A stretch of DNA of 64,000 nt. Origin: Hydrogenophilus thiooxidans. GTDB lineage: Bacteria; Pseudomonadota; Gammaproteobacteria; Burkholderiales; Rhodocyclaceae. Of the stretch, positions 29,298 to 38,629 are shown in pieces. The notes beneath the pieces are model-generated. The model did not search any database. It was not told where the DNA came from and worked only from the letters and a program-made list of their open reading frames with translations. Made by a program: the position numbers and the translations under genes. The DNA lies in contig NZ_JAHLSY010000005.1 of the NCBI RefSeq assembly GCF_019049855.1, positions 1 to 64,000 of the forward strand. The letters run 5' to 3'. Position 1 is the first letter of the stretch. Each line of letters opens with the position of its first letter.

Positions 29298-30496
29298 TGT
29301 TCGAACGCCCGCGTTTCGGCGAGCGGGCCTGGCTCGTCCAAATCGATTTCGGCGAAGGGCGCGTTGCCGAGCGGCTGGAAGAGTTGCGCCAGCTCGCCGT
29401 GAGTGCCGGCGCGGAAATCGTCGGCGCACTGACCGTGCGTCGCGCCAAACCCGATCCCGCCACCTTCCTCGGTTCGGGTAAAGTCACCGAATTGGCTGCG
29501 CTGGTGCGCGAACACGGGGCCGATCTCGTCGTCTTCAACCATGCGCTCTCGCCGGCGCAACAGCGCAATCTCGAGCAAGCGCTCGCGTGCCGGGTGGTCG
29601 ATCGCAATACCTTGATCCTGGACATTTTCGCGTTGCGCGCCAAAAGCGCCGAGGGGAAACTGCAAGTCGAGCTCGCGCAACTCGAATACGTCAGCACGCG
29701 GCTCGTGCGCGGTTGGACCCACTTGGAGCGGCAACGTGGGGGGATCGGCTTGCGCGGCCCCGGCGAAACGCAGCTCGAAACCGACCGGCGGTTGATCGGG
29801 ATGCGGGTAAAGCGCCTCAAAGCGCAATTGCAACGGCTGCAAACCCAGCGGGCGACCCGCCGGCGTGCGCGACAACGGTATGGTGTGCCGCAGGTGTCGC
29901 TCGTCGGCTACACCAACGCAGGCAAATCGACCCTCTTCAACGCGCTCACCAAAGCGCAAACGTATGCGGCAAACCAGCTCTTTGCGACGCTCGACACCAC
30001 CTCGCGGCGGATCTGGCTCCCGCAAACGGGCAACGTAGTGCTTTCCGACACCGTGGGCTTCATCCGCGATTTGCCGCACGACCTCGTTGCCGCGTTTCAC
30101 GCAACGCTCGAAGAGGTGAAGGAGGCCGACCTGCTGCTGGTGGTGAGCGATCTCGCCAGCCCCGACGCCGACGCGCAGCGCCTGGCGGTGACCGAGACGC
30201 TGCGGCAGATCGGTGCTGAGTCGGTTCCGATCTTGGAGGTGGGGAACAAAATCGATCTCCTCGATCAAAGCCCAGAAGGGGTGCGCGACGGCTGTGGTAC
30301 GATTCGGCGCGTCACCGTGAGTGCGGCAACGGGCGCTGGGCTCGACCTGCTGCGCGCCGCGATCGACGAGCGGTTGCAGAGCGTCGCCGCTCCTTTGTCC
30401 GGTGAAAACAGCGCCGAGACGACCCCCGCATCGACACAGGATCACGCCGAACCATTCTGGGAACCGCTTGAGAGGGAAGCAACACCATGTCCTTGA
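29297..30496 (+). CDS. hflX: Ribosome-splitting GTPase HflX
   Basis: HflX splits stalled or stress-inactivated ribosomes. The 399-residue product has the N-terminal HflX domain, the linker RGPGETQLETDRR, and a GTPase domain with GYTNAGKSTLFN and DTVGFIRDLPHDLV. The start overlaps the hfq stop by one base, and the 3' end overlaps hflK by ten bases. Confidence 0.96.
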   Translation: MFERPRFGERAWLVQIDFGEGRVAERLEELRQLAVSAGAEIVGALTVRRAKPDPATFLGSGKVTELAALVREHGADLVVFNHALSPAQQRNLEQALACRVVDRNTLILDIFALRAKSAEGKLQVELAQLEYVSTRLVRGWTHLERQRGGIGLRGPGETQLETDRRLIGMRVKRLKAQLQRLQTQRATRRRARQRYGVPQVSLVGYTNAGKSTLFNALTKAQTYAANQLFATLDTTSRRIWLPQTGNVVLSDTVGFIRDLPHDLVAAFHATLEEVKEADLLLVVSDLASPDADAQRLAVTETLRQIGAESVPILEVGNKIDLLDQSPEGVRDGCGTIRRVTVSAATGAGLDLLRAAIDERLQSVAAPLSGENSAETTPASTQDHAEPFWEPLEREATPCP

Positions 30497-31806
30497 ACGA
30501 TCCGCGCTGGGGCGATGACGATCCGCGGCAACGCCCCGAAGACGCATCGCACGGGCCGCAACAGCGCCCCTCTGGGCAACGACCCGATGACGGACCGCCC
30601 GACCTCGACGAAGTGTGGCGCGAGTTCAACGAACGTCTGAACGCGTTGTTCGGAGGCAAAGGGGGCGGTCGTCGTCCGCGCGGCCCCCTGCCCGGCGGTA
30701 GTGGCGGCGATCCGCGCCGAGTCGTTCTGTTCATCGGTTTGCTCGCGGTTGCGGCGCTCGCGCTATGGCTCGCTTCCGGTTTTTACAAAGTGGAAGCAAA
30801 CGAGCGCGCCGTAGTATTGCGCTTCGGAAAATATTTCGAAACCACCGAGCCTGGGTTGCGCTGGCGGTTGCCGTGGCCGATCGAATCGCACCAACTGGTC
30901 GATTTCACCGGAGTGCGCACCGTCGAAGTCGGTTATCGGGGAAGTGAACGCAACAAAAATCTGCGCGAAGCGTTGATGCTCACCGACGACGAAAATATCG
31001 TCACGATCTTCTTCGCGGTGCAGTACCGCTTGAAATCGCCTGAAGACTACCTCTTCCGCGACCGGGCGCCGGACGAGACCGTGAAACAGGTTGCTGAAAG
31101 CGCGATGCGCGAGATCGTCGGGAAGAGCAAGATGGACTTCGTCCTCTACGAAGGGCGGGAAGAGATCGCGGTGCGCACCCAAGCGTTGATGCAACAGATG
31201 CTCGACCGCTATCAAACCGGAATTCAAATCGTGCGGGTGACGTTGCAAAACGCACAACCGCCCGAGCAGGTGCAAGCCGCGTTCGACGACGCGGTGAAGG
31301 CGGGGCAAGACCGTGAACGGTTGCGCAACGAAGGCGAAGCGTACGCCAACGCCGTGATTCCGCGCGCCCGCGGGACGGCGTCGCGGATGATCGAAGAGGC
31401 GCAGGCCTATAAATCGCGCGTGATCGCGCAAGCCGAAGGGGACACGCAGCGCTTCTTGAGCCTCTATGAGCAGTACCGGCAGGCACCGGCGCTCACCCGC
31501 GAGCGGCTCTACCTCGAGACGATGCAACAGGTCTTTACCCACACGAGCAAAGTGCTGGTCGATGTCGAATCGTCCAACAACCTGTTGATGTTGCCGCTTG
31601 CGGAGATCCTGGGACAGCAGCGCGGTGCGGGCAGAGCCGAACCCACCAGCGACGCCAGTCAATCTCCTGAGGATCTGTTGCGTGACGCCGTCTCAGGTGC
31701 GGTTTCGCCCCAAAGCAGCGGCGTCGCGTCCCCCTCGACGGGTTTGCTCGACCGCGCCCGAGACGCGGTCCGAACCTTGACGCGTGACCGGGAGAGCCGC
31801 CCATGA
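30487..31806 (+). CDS. hflK: FtsH protease regulator HflK
   Basis: HflK forms with HflC a membrane complex around the FtsH protease. The 439-residue product has a Pro/Gly/Asp-rich cytoplasmic N terminus, one transmembrane helix (about 79-98, RVVLFIGLLAVAALALWLAS) and an SPFH/band-7 domain (FYKVEANERAVVLRFGKY onward). The stop overlaps hflC (ATGA). Confidence 0.96.
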   Translation: MSLNDPRWGDDDPRQRPEDASHGPQQRPSGQRPDDGPPDLDEVWREFNERLNALFGGKGGGRRPRGPLPGGSGGDPRRVVLFIGLLAVAALALWLASGFYKVEANERAVVLRFGKYFETTEPGLRWRLPWPIESHQLVDFTGVRTVEVGYRGSERNKNLREALMLTDDENIVTIFFAVQYRLKSPEDYLFRDRAPDETVKQVAESAMREIVGKSKMDFVLYEGREEIAVRTQALMQQMLDRYQTGIQIVRVTLQNAQPPEQVQAAFDDAVKAGQDRERLRNEGEAYANAVIPRARGTASRMIEEAQAYKSRVIAQAEGDTQRFLSLYEQYRQAPALTRERLYLETMQQVFTHTSKVLVDVESSNNLLMLPLAEILGQQRGAGRAEPTSDASQSPEDLLRDAVSGAVSPQSSGVASPSTGLLDRARDAVRTLTRDRESRP

Positions 31807-32690
31807 ACCCAAGAGCCACGCTTTTGATTGGAGTGACGCTGATCGTTGCGGTATTGGCGTCGATGAGCCTCTTCGTGGTCGACGAGCGCCGTTATGCGAT
31901 CGTGACGCAATTCGGTGAAGTGCGGCAGGTGATCGATCAACCCGGGCTCCATTTCAAGATGCCGCTGATCCAAAATGTCCGTTTTTTCGACAAGCGGCTT
32001 TTGACGATCGATACGCCCGATCCGGAGCGCTTTATCACCTCGGAGAAGAAAAACGTGTTGGTCGACCATTTCGTCAAATGGCGGATCGTCGACCCGAAGC
32101 AGTATTTCATTTCGCTGGCGGGTGATGAGCTACGAGCGCGCACCCGCATCATGCAAACGGTAAACGCCACGTTGCGTGAAGAGTTCGGTCTGCGCACCGT
32201 TCATGACGTCGTCTCTGGAGAACGGGACCGGGTGATGGAGGAGGTGCGGCAAAAAACCGACAAGGATGCGCGCACCTTTGGGGTTGCAATCGTCGATGTC
32301 CGGCTCAAACGCGTCGACTTGCCGGTAGAGGTTTCCGAATCGGTCTATCGCCGCATGGAGGCCGAACGCAAACGGGTGGCGAACAACCTGCGCTCCGAAG
32401 GGGCGGCGGATGCCGAACGGATCCGCGCCGAAGCCGACCGCGAACGTGAGGTGATCATCGCAAAGGCGTACCGCGAAGCACAGAAGATTCGTGGTGAGGG
32501 GGACGCCGAAGCGGCAAGGATTTTCAACGAGGCGTTTGGACGCGACCCTGAATTCTTCCGCTTCTACAGAAGCCTCGAAGCGTACCGCGCGAGCTTTGCC
32601 CGCCGCGACGACGTGCTCGTGCTCGATGCCACGAGCGAATTCTTCCGCCATTTCCGCGGCGACGCTGCAGCGACCGAGGGGGCGCGATGA
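31803..32690 (+). CDS. hflC: FtsH protease regulator HflC
   Basis: This is the HflK partner. The 295-residue product has an N-terminal transmembrane segment and an SPFH domain (VVDERRYAIVTQFGEVRQV), then a charged helical region rich in Arg/Glu/Ala. It overlaps both hflK and hisZ by four bases, so translation is probably coupled. Confidence 0.96.
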   Translation: MNPRATLLIGVTLIVAVLASMSLFVVDERRYAIVTQFGEVRQVIDQPGLHFKMPLIQNVRFFDKRLLTIDTPDPERFITSEKKNVLVDHFVKWRIVDPKQYFISLAGDELRARTRIMQTVNATLREEFGLRTVHDVVSGERDRVMEEVRQKTDKDARTFGVAIVDVRLKRVDLPVEVSESVYRRMEAERKRVANNLRSEGAADAERIRAEADREREVIIAKAYREAQKIRGEGDAEAARIFNEAFGRDPEFFRFYRSLEAYRASFARRDDVLVLDATSEFFRHFRGDAAATEGAR

Positions 32691-33871
32691 CGCTGTGGAC
32701 GGTGCCCGACCACTTCCGCGACGAATTACCGCCTGCGGCGGAGCGGCTCGAGACGTTGCGGCGGCAATGGCTCGACCGGCTGCGGGGGCACGGTTATCAG
32801 TTGGTCGCGCCGCCCCTCATCGAGTATCTGGACGCGCTCACCGTCGGTTCCGGGCGGGACCTTGCGGAACGGACCTTTCAGGTGGTCGATCCGCTCACCG
32901 GCAAGCCGGTGGCGGTGCGTCCCGACATGACCCCGCAGATTGCGCGGATCGACGCCCATCTGTTGAACCGCAGCGGCGTAACCCGCCTGTGCTATGCTGG
33001 GCCGGTTGCCCACGCGCGCCCTGCCAACCTCTTTGCGGTGCGTGAACCGTGGCAGTTGGGCGCCGAGCTCTATGGGCACTCGGGCGTCGAAGCCGACTGC
33101 GAAGTGGCGCGTCTTCTGTTGTGTCTCTTGGCGGAAGCGGGGCTTGAGGCGGTGCGCCTCGAGTGTGCGCACATGGCGATCTTCCGGGTGCTCACGCGGG
33201 GTTGGTGCGAAGCCGATGCGGAGACGCTCTTCACCCTGTTGCGCGCGAAAGATCGCGCCGATCTGCAACGTTTCCTCGCGGGACGGGAACTGCCTGCCGA
33301 GGTACGGGCAGCACTGCTCTGGCTGCCACACGCCTACGGTGGTGAGGAGGTCTTGGCCGAGGCGCGCCGCCGCTTGCCCGATTGGCCCGAGATCGCCGCG
33401 GCGCTCACGCAACTCACCGCGCTCGCTAAGGCGCTTGCAGCGGAAGGAGCTGCGGTGGGGTTCGATCTGGCCGATTTGCGCGGCTACCACTACCACACGG
33501 GCGTGATGTTCGCTGCATTCGCACCGGGAAGCGCCGCTGCGGTGGCGTTGGGTGGGCGCTACGACGGCATGGGCGCTGCGTTCGGACGGGCGCGGCCTGC
33601 TACCGGCTTTTCGATCGACTTGCGTGCGGTGGTGACGCTCTTACCGCTTTCTCCGCTCCCCGGCGCGATCCTTGCACCCGCGTTGGGTGCGGACGCCCCG
33701 GCAAAGCAGCGCACCGCGCTTGTCGAGCGGGTCGCTGCGCTGCGCGCAGCGGGAGAGGTGGTGGTCGACGAATTGCCTGGACACCCCCGCGAAAGTTGGT
33801 TTGAGGCGGGGTGCACGCGCCAGCTGGTTTGGGAAAGAGGCGCCTGGCACGTGGTGCCTTTTGCGGAATGA
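32687..33871 (+). CDS. hisZ: ATP phosphoribosyltransferase regulatory subunit HisZ
   Basis: HisZ is a HisRS paralogue without aminoacylation activity. It combines with short-form HisG to make the first enzyme of histidine biosynthesis. The 394-residue product starts WTVPDHFRDELPPAAERLE after Met and keeps the fold (DMTPQIARIDAH, YYHTGVMFAAF) but lacks the HisRS anticodon-binding domain. The hflC-hisZ-purA order is typical of betaproteobacteria. Confidence 0.93.
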   Translation: MTLWTVPDHFRDELPPAAERLETLRRQWLDRLRGHGYQLVAPPLIEYLDALTVGSGRDLAERTFQVVDPLTGKPVAVRPDMTPQIARIDAHLLNRSGVTRLCYAGPVAHARPANLFAVREPWQLGAELYGHSGVEADCEVARLLLCLLAEAGLEAVRLECAHMAIFRVLTRGWCEADAETLFTLLRAKDRADLQRFLAGRELPAEVRAALLWLPHAYGGEEVLAEARRRLPDWPEIAAALTQLTALAKALAAEGAAVGFDLADLRGYHYHTGVMFAAFAPGSAAAVALGGRYDGMGAAFGRARPATGFSIDLRAVVTLLPLSPLPGAILAPALGADAPAKQRTALVERVAALRAAGEVVVDELPGHPRESWFEAGCTRQLVWERGAWHVVPFAE

Positions 33872-33888
33872 ATCGAGTCGAGGAGTAG

Positions 33889-35210
<1,322 letters not shown>

Positions 35211-35211
<1 letters not shown>

Positions 35212-35231
35212 GTAAGCGGGGAGCGCTTACC
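35211..35231. terminator. Hairpin directly after purA
   Basis: GGTAAGCG-GGGAG-CGCTTACC is a perfect 8-bp inverted repeat whose first base is the last base of the purA stop codon. It has no T run, so it may be an RNA 3' stabiliser or weak terminator between convergent purA and the aldehyde oxidoreductase gene. Confidence 0.45.
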
Positions 35232-35297
35232 TCACGGGTGCGCAAGCGCCCGGCCGCCGATCGTAGCAAAAGAGCGGGAAAGCGGCTTTGGCCCAGG

Positions 35298-37337
35298 TCA
35301 ACGTTGGTGCGCTTGGGCCATCGCGGCGATCTGTGCCGTGCGCACCGTCTCCCAGTAGCGTTGCGCCAAACGTTGCCAGGTGGTGCGGTCGTTTGCAGCG
35401 AGCAACCGGTCGATCGTCTGCTCGGTGGTTTCACCCGGTTGCGCTTCAGGAGCGAAGAACGCGGCCACTGGTGAGAGGTCCACTCCGTTTTCGCGCTGCC
35501 AGCGCCAGTAGTGGGCGAAGAGTTCGATCAAGCGGGGGGTCTCCCAAAAACGACTCGCTGCTTCTTCGGCAGCGAAGAGCTCCTGCGCGAGGCGCTTTAC
35601 TCGTTCGTTGTAATCGGCGGGGAGCCCGCGGTGGTTCACCAAGAGTTGTTCGGCCATCGGTTCGCCCCAGGCGCGATGGAAGCGGCACATCCCGGCGTTG
35701 TCGGAGATGAGCTCGCCGATCATCCGTGCGACGTTCCATTGCCCGAGCGCTTCCGGCGAGAGGAGGTCGTGGCCGTAGAAGACATAGTACTTGCCCATGA
35801 TCGGCATGGGGCTGAACATCCCCGGTACGAAATATTGGTTGGGGACGAGCGCCCCCCGTTCGCCGTGGGCAAGGTAGACGGCGCGGTCGCCAGGCCGTGT
35901 CTGCGGGTAGCGGGCGTTGAGGGTCTGTGCTGCAACGCGAACCCCTTCGCGCAGCGGGGCGGCGCGCTCGTCCCAGAGGATTGCGGCGATCGCGCGCAGC
36001 GCGTAGTCGGCGTTCGCGGCACTGTCGGCGACGAGGTCGAATTGCTCGGGGTTAGCGGTGAAGCCGCGAAAGCGTAGTTCGTGGGCGGGCGGTAGCCCCA
36101 GATCCGTGGGGTCAAAGTCCCCGGCGGAGATCGCCTCGAAGAGCCAGCCGAGGGTGCCGCCGAGCTGGATCGCGTCGAATCCCATCGCGTCGGCGAAGTC
36201 GTTGACCCGTTCGGCGGCGCGCTGGTCGAAGATCCCGATCTGCGGGCCCAGCGTATGGTACGGCTCGTAATCCTTTTTGTGCGGTCCGTTCATCTTTTTG
36301 CATGCGACCGAGCAGGGTTCGCCGCAGTGTTCGAACTGCTTGTTCGCGATGGTCTCTTCTTGGAACTGTTTCCAGTAGTGGCCGCGGACGAACCGTTCCA
36401 TCTGCGCCAGACGCTCTGGTTTGGGGGCGAAAACGCTCTGGTAGTGGAACGAGAGGATCTTGTCGCCCATCGCCGCGTAGTTCGAACCGAAGGTGCCGCC
36501 GGTCCCCGTCTTGGGGTCGAACGAGTATTTTACGGTGGTGCGCTGCTCGACTTTGACGTAGCGATCGCCAAATCGTGCTTCGAAATCGGGGTCGTATGCT
36601 TTCGTCGACTCTTTCGCAGGCTCCCATGCGCCGCCCACGAGAAGCGCCGCGACGTGGAAATCGCGGAACAAAGTCGAGCCCATCCCACCGCGGCCGCAGA
36701 ATTCGGAGACCCAGGTGATCGCTCCTTTCTCGACCGGGTTCGAGACGATCGTTCCCTCCCAAGTGACCGCCGCTGCCGGGCCGACTGCGAGCGCCCGCAC
36801 CTGTTTCGACGGAAATGCCGCGCCGAAGCGGTCGAGCATCGCTTGTTGAACCGCAAGCGCACCGCTGAGCTGGGCGCCGTCGCTGGCGCGCCGGTAGCCG
36901 ACCCGCCAGAGTGTCTCGAGATCGGGGATGGGTTCCAGAGTAACGGTAGGGGCGTTGCCGTCGTGACGCAAGATCAGCACCGACGGTTGCGCCGCGCGTC
37001 CGACGAGCGTCACCCAGGGGATGCCGAAATGTTTGAAGGTGTACGCGACGCCGCCAGCGGAGGAGAGATAGAAACTCTCCCATTGGTGGCTGTAGCCGCA
37101 GACGAAAAGGCGGCGTGTCCCGGCCAACGGCGAATCGGCAAGCCGCCCGATGCCGAACGTAAAGGCGTCGCGCCCATACTGTTGGTAGATGCGCCAACCG
37201 TATTCGATCGGTCCGGTGATCGTTTCGGCGGTGCGTTCAGTCAGCATCGTACTGCCATCGTTGAGCGCAATGGTGAGGCTCTGCGCAGGGAGCCAGGCAG
37301 ACGTTCGAAGCAACGTTAGGGGTTGGGGGGCGTTCAT
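35298..37337 (-). CDS. Aldehyde:ferredoxin oxidoreductase family protein (tungstopterin enzyme)
   Basis: The 679-residue product belongs to the AOR family, which oxidises aldehydes to acids (or the reverse) with a tungsten bis-pterin and one 4Fe-4S cluster. Visible features are the N-terminal domain, FCGRGGMGSTL near 213-223 (pterin-binding region), cysteines 338, 342 and 346, and Cys551 in DNAGMC, which should ligate the cluster. The spacing CX3CX3C differs from the CX2CX3C of Pyrococcus AOR. The product is somewhat longer than the archaeal enzyme. No AorA-like ferredoxin or AorC-like flavoprotein gene is adjacent, so its electron partner is unknown. GAGGAA precedes the ATG. An FNR-like box lies upstream. 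Confidence 0.85.
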   Translation of the reverse strand: MNAPQPLTLLRTSAWLPAQSLTIALNDGSTMLTERTAETITGPIEYGWRIYQQYGRDAFTFGIGRLADSPLAGTRRLFVCGYSHQWESFYLSSAGGVAYTFKHFGIPWVTLVGRAAQPSVLILRHDGNAPTVTLEPIPDLETLWRVGYRRASDGAQLSGALAVQQAMLDRFGAAFPSKQVRALAVGPAAAVTWEGTIVSNPVEKGAITWVSEFCGRGGMGSTLFRDFHVAALLVGGAWEPAKESTKAYDPDFEARFGDRYVKVEQRTTVKYSFDPKTGTGGTFGSNYAAMGDKILSFHYQSVFAPKPERLAQMERFVRGHYWKQFQEETIANKQFEHCGEPCSVACKKMNGPHKKDYEPYHTLGPQIGIFDQRAAERVNDFADAMGFDAIQLGGTLGWLFEAISAGDFDPTDLGLPPAHELRFRGFTANPEQFDLVADSAANADYALRAIAAILWDERAAPLREGVRVAAQTLNARYPQTRPGDRAVYLAHGERGALVPNQYFVPGMFSPMPIMGKYYVFYGHDLLSPEALGQWNVARMIGELISDNAGMCRFHRAWGEPMAEQLLVNHRGLPADYNERVKRLAQELFAAEEAASRFWETPRLIELFAHYWRWQRENGVDLSPVAAFFAPEAQPGETTEQTIDRLLAANDRTTWQRLAQRYWETVRTAQIAAMAQAHQR

Positions 37338-37375
37338 TGCGGTTCCTCAACTGGGGTTTTCTTCCATCATCTATA

Positions 37376-37417
37376 ATGATATGCTGAAATGACGCTTCTG
37401 TCTTTGCGCGAGATCAA
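37376..37417 (-). promoter_or_regulatory. Predicted FNR-type promoter of the aldehyde oxidoreductase gene
   Basis: Read on plus, TTGCG-CGAG-ATCAA occupies 37404-37417: a perfect right half and a 3/5 left half of the FNR consensus. Read on minus, TATCAT occupies 37381-37376 as a -10. With a start at about 37369 the box is centred at -41.5, the class II activator position. The imperfect half-site keeps confidence moderate. Confidence 0.45.
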
Positions 37418-37453
37418 AGAGTAGGTCGGTAAGCGTAAGTGTGCCAGCTGCTG

Positions 37454-37483
37454 TTGTTTTTGTTGATGGTTTTTTGTTATAAT
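37454..37483 (+). promoter_or_regulatory. Promoter for the tRNA-Thr/tRNA-Ser pair
   Basis: TTGTTT (37454-37459) and a perfect TATAAT (37478-37483) are separated by 18 bases, with the tRNA-Thr gene starting 11 bases later. The region between is T-rich and clearly unlike coding sequence around it. Confidence 0.7.
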
Positions 37484-37493
37484 CTTCTTCTAC

Positions 37494-37569
<76 letters not shown>

Positions 37570-37589
37570 TAGCACAGACTATGGGGTGC

Positions 37590-37682
37590 GGAGAGGTACC
37601 GAAGTGGTCATAACGGCGCCGACTCGAAATCGGATGGTCGGGTAAAACCGGCACGCGGGTTCGAATCCCGCCCTCTCCGCCA
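37590..37682 (+). tRNA. tRNA-Ser (anticodon CGA)
   Basis: The 93-base gene has acceptor arms GGAGAGG and CCTCTCC, a long variable arm (GGTCGGGTAAAACCGGC region) typical of serine tRNAs, anticodon CGA at 37625-37627, T arm GGTTCGAATCC, discriminator G and an encoded CCA. It follows tRNA-Thr by 20 bases, probably in one transcript. It reads UCG. Confidence 0.96.
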
Positions 37683-37711
37683 ATCTTTCCGCTTGCCGAT
37701 TGCGACGAGCA

Positions 37712-37912
37712 ATGCAAAAGCTCCTTTTCTGGCTGGGCGTTGCGCTCATTCTGCTTGCGCTCCTATATCCGTGGCTGAGTAAATTGCCCTTCGGGCGTTT
37801 GCCGGGGGATATCGTAGTCGAGAAGGAGCATTTCACCTTCTACTTTCCGATCACTACGAGCATCGTGGTGTCGCTCCTCCTTTCGCTCCTCTTCTGGTGG
37901 TGGCGCAAGTAA
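37712..37912 (+). CDS. DUF2905 family small membrane protein
   Basis: The 66-residue product has two hydrophobic helices (about 2-20 and 43-62) separated by KLPFGRLPGDIVVEKEHFTF, the conserved centre of the DUF2905 family. The function of this family is unknown. The ATG is chosen over an upstream in-frame TTG because it gives the family N terminus. It follows tRNA-Ser by 29 bases. Confidence 0.8.
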   Translation: MQKLLFWLGVALILLALLYPWLSKLPFGRLPGDIVVEKEHFTFYFPITTSIVVSLLLSLLFWWWRK

Positions 37913-37956
37913 ATGCGGGTTAGAATCGCGGGCGTTTCGGGTTACGGCAGTTCGTG

Positions 37957-38544
37957 ATGCGCCTCTTTTCTTCTTTGTACGCGCGCGTGATGCAGTGGGT
38001 GCGCCACCGCCGTGCGCCTTGGTTCCTCGCTTTGCTCTCCTTTGCCGAATCGTCTTTCTTCCCCATCCCTCCGGACGTGATGCTCGCGCCGATGGCGATG
38101 GCGCAGCCGCAGCGGGCGTGGTGCTTGGCACTGTTGACAACGGTGACCTCGGTATTGGGCGGATTGTTCGGCTACGCGATCGGGTGGGGGGCATTTGGCT
38201 TGATCGAGCCGTGGCTGCAAACCTCTCGCTATTGGGAGGCGTATCAGACGGCACACCGCTGGTTCGCGGAGTGGGGCGTCTGGGCGGTCTTCATCGCAGG
38301 GTTTTCGCCGATTCCTTATAAAGTTTTTACGATCGCCGCCGGGGTGCTGCAGATGGCGCTCATGCCGTTCACGATCGCGTCGTTCGTGGGCCGCGGGGCG
38401 CGCTTTTTCCTCGTTGCCGGGCTCATGGCGTGGGGCGGTCCCCGTTTGGAGGCGACGCTGCACCGTTGGGTCGACCGCATCGGCTGGGCAATGGTCGGGT
38501 TGGTCGCCGTCGGTCTCGGGTGGTGGTATTGGACGAAGGGGTGA
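37957..38544 (+). CDS. YqaA/DedA-type membrane protein (VTT domain)
   Basis: The 195-residue inner-membrane protein has the VTT/DedA-like pattern: LSFAESSFFPIPPDVML near the start, a GGLFGYAIGWGAFGL segment, and FSPIPYKVFTIAAGVLQM. Members of this superfamily act in lipid carrier or phospholipid transbilayer transport. The YqaA subgroup has no defined substrate. A GTG one codon upstream of the ATG is also possible. Confidence 0.8.
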   Translation: MRLFSSLYARVMQWVRHRRAPWFLALLSFAESSFFPIPPDVMLAPMAMAQPQRAWCLALLTTVTSVLGGLFGYAIGWGAFGLIEPWLQTSRYWEAYQTAHRWFAEWGVWAVFIAGFSPIPYKVFTIAAGVLQMALMPFTIASFVGRGARFFLVAGLMAWGGPRLEATLHRWVDRIGWAMVGLVAVGLGWWYWTKG

Positions 38545-38629
38545 CCTGGGTCGGGAGGGTGCCTTGCCTCCGTTCCCGGTGAGGCTTGGTGTGCGGGGGT
38601 GACACTGCGGCGCGGTGGATCTTTGCCAC

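Noticed and set aside
36255-37319. Long open frame on plus across the aldehyde oxidoreductase gene
   Set aside because: It is the antisense shadow of a GC-rich gene; the minus-strand protein has clear family motifs and a ribosome binding site, and the plus frame has none.
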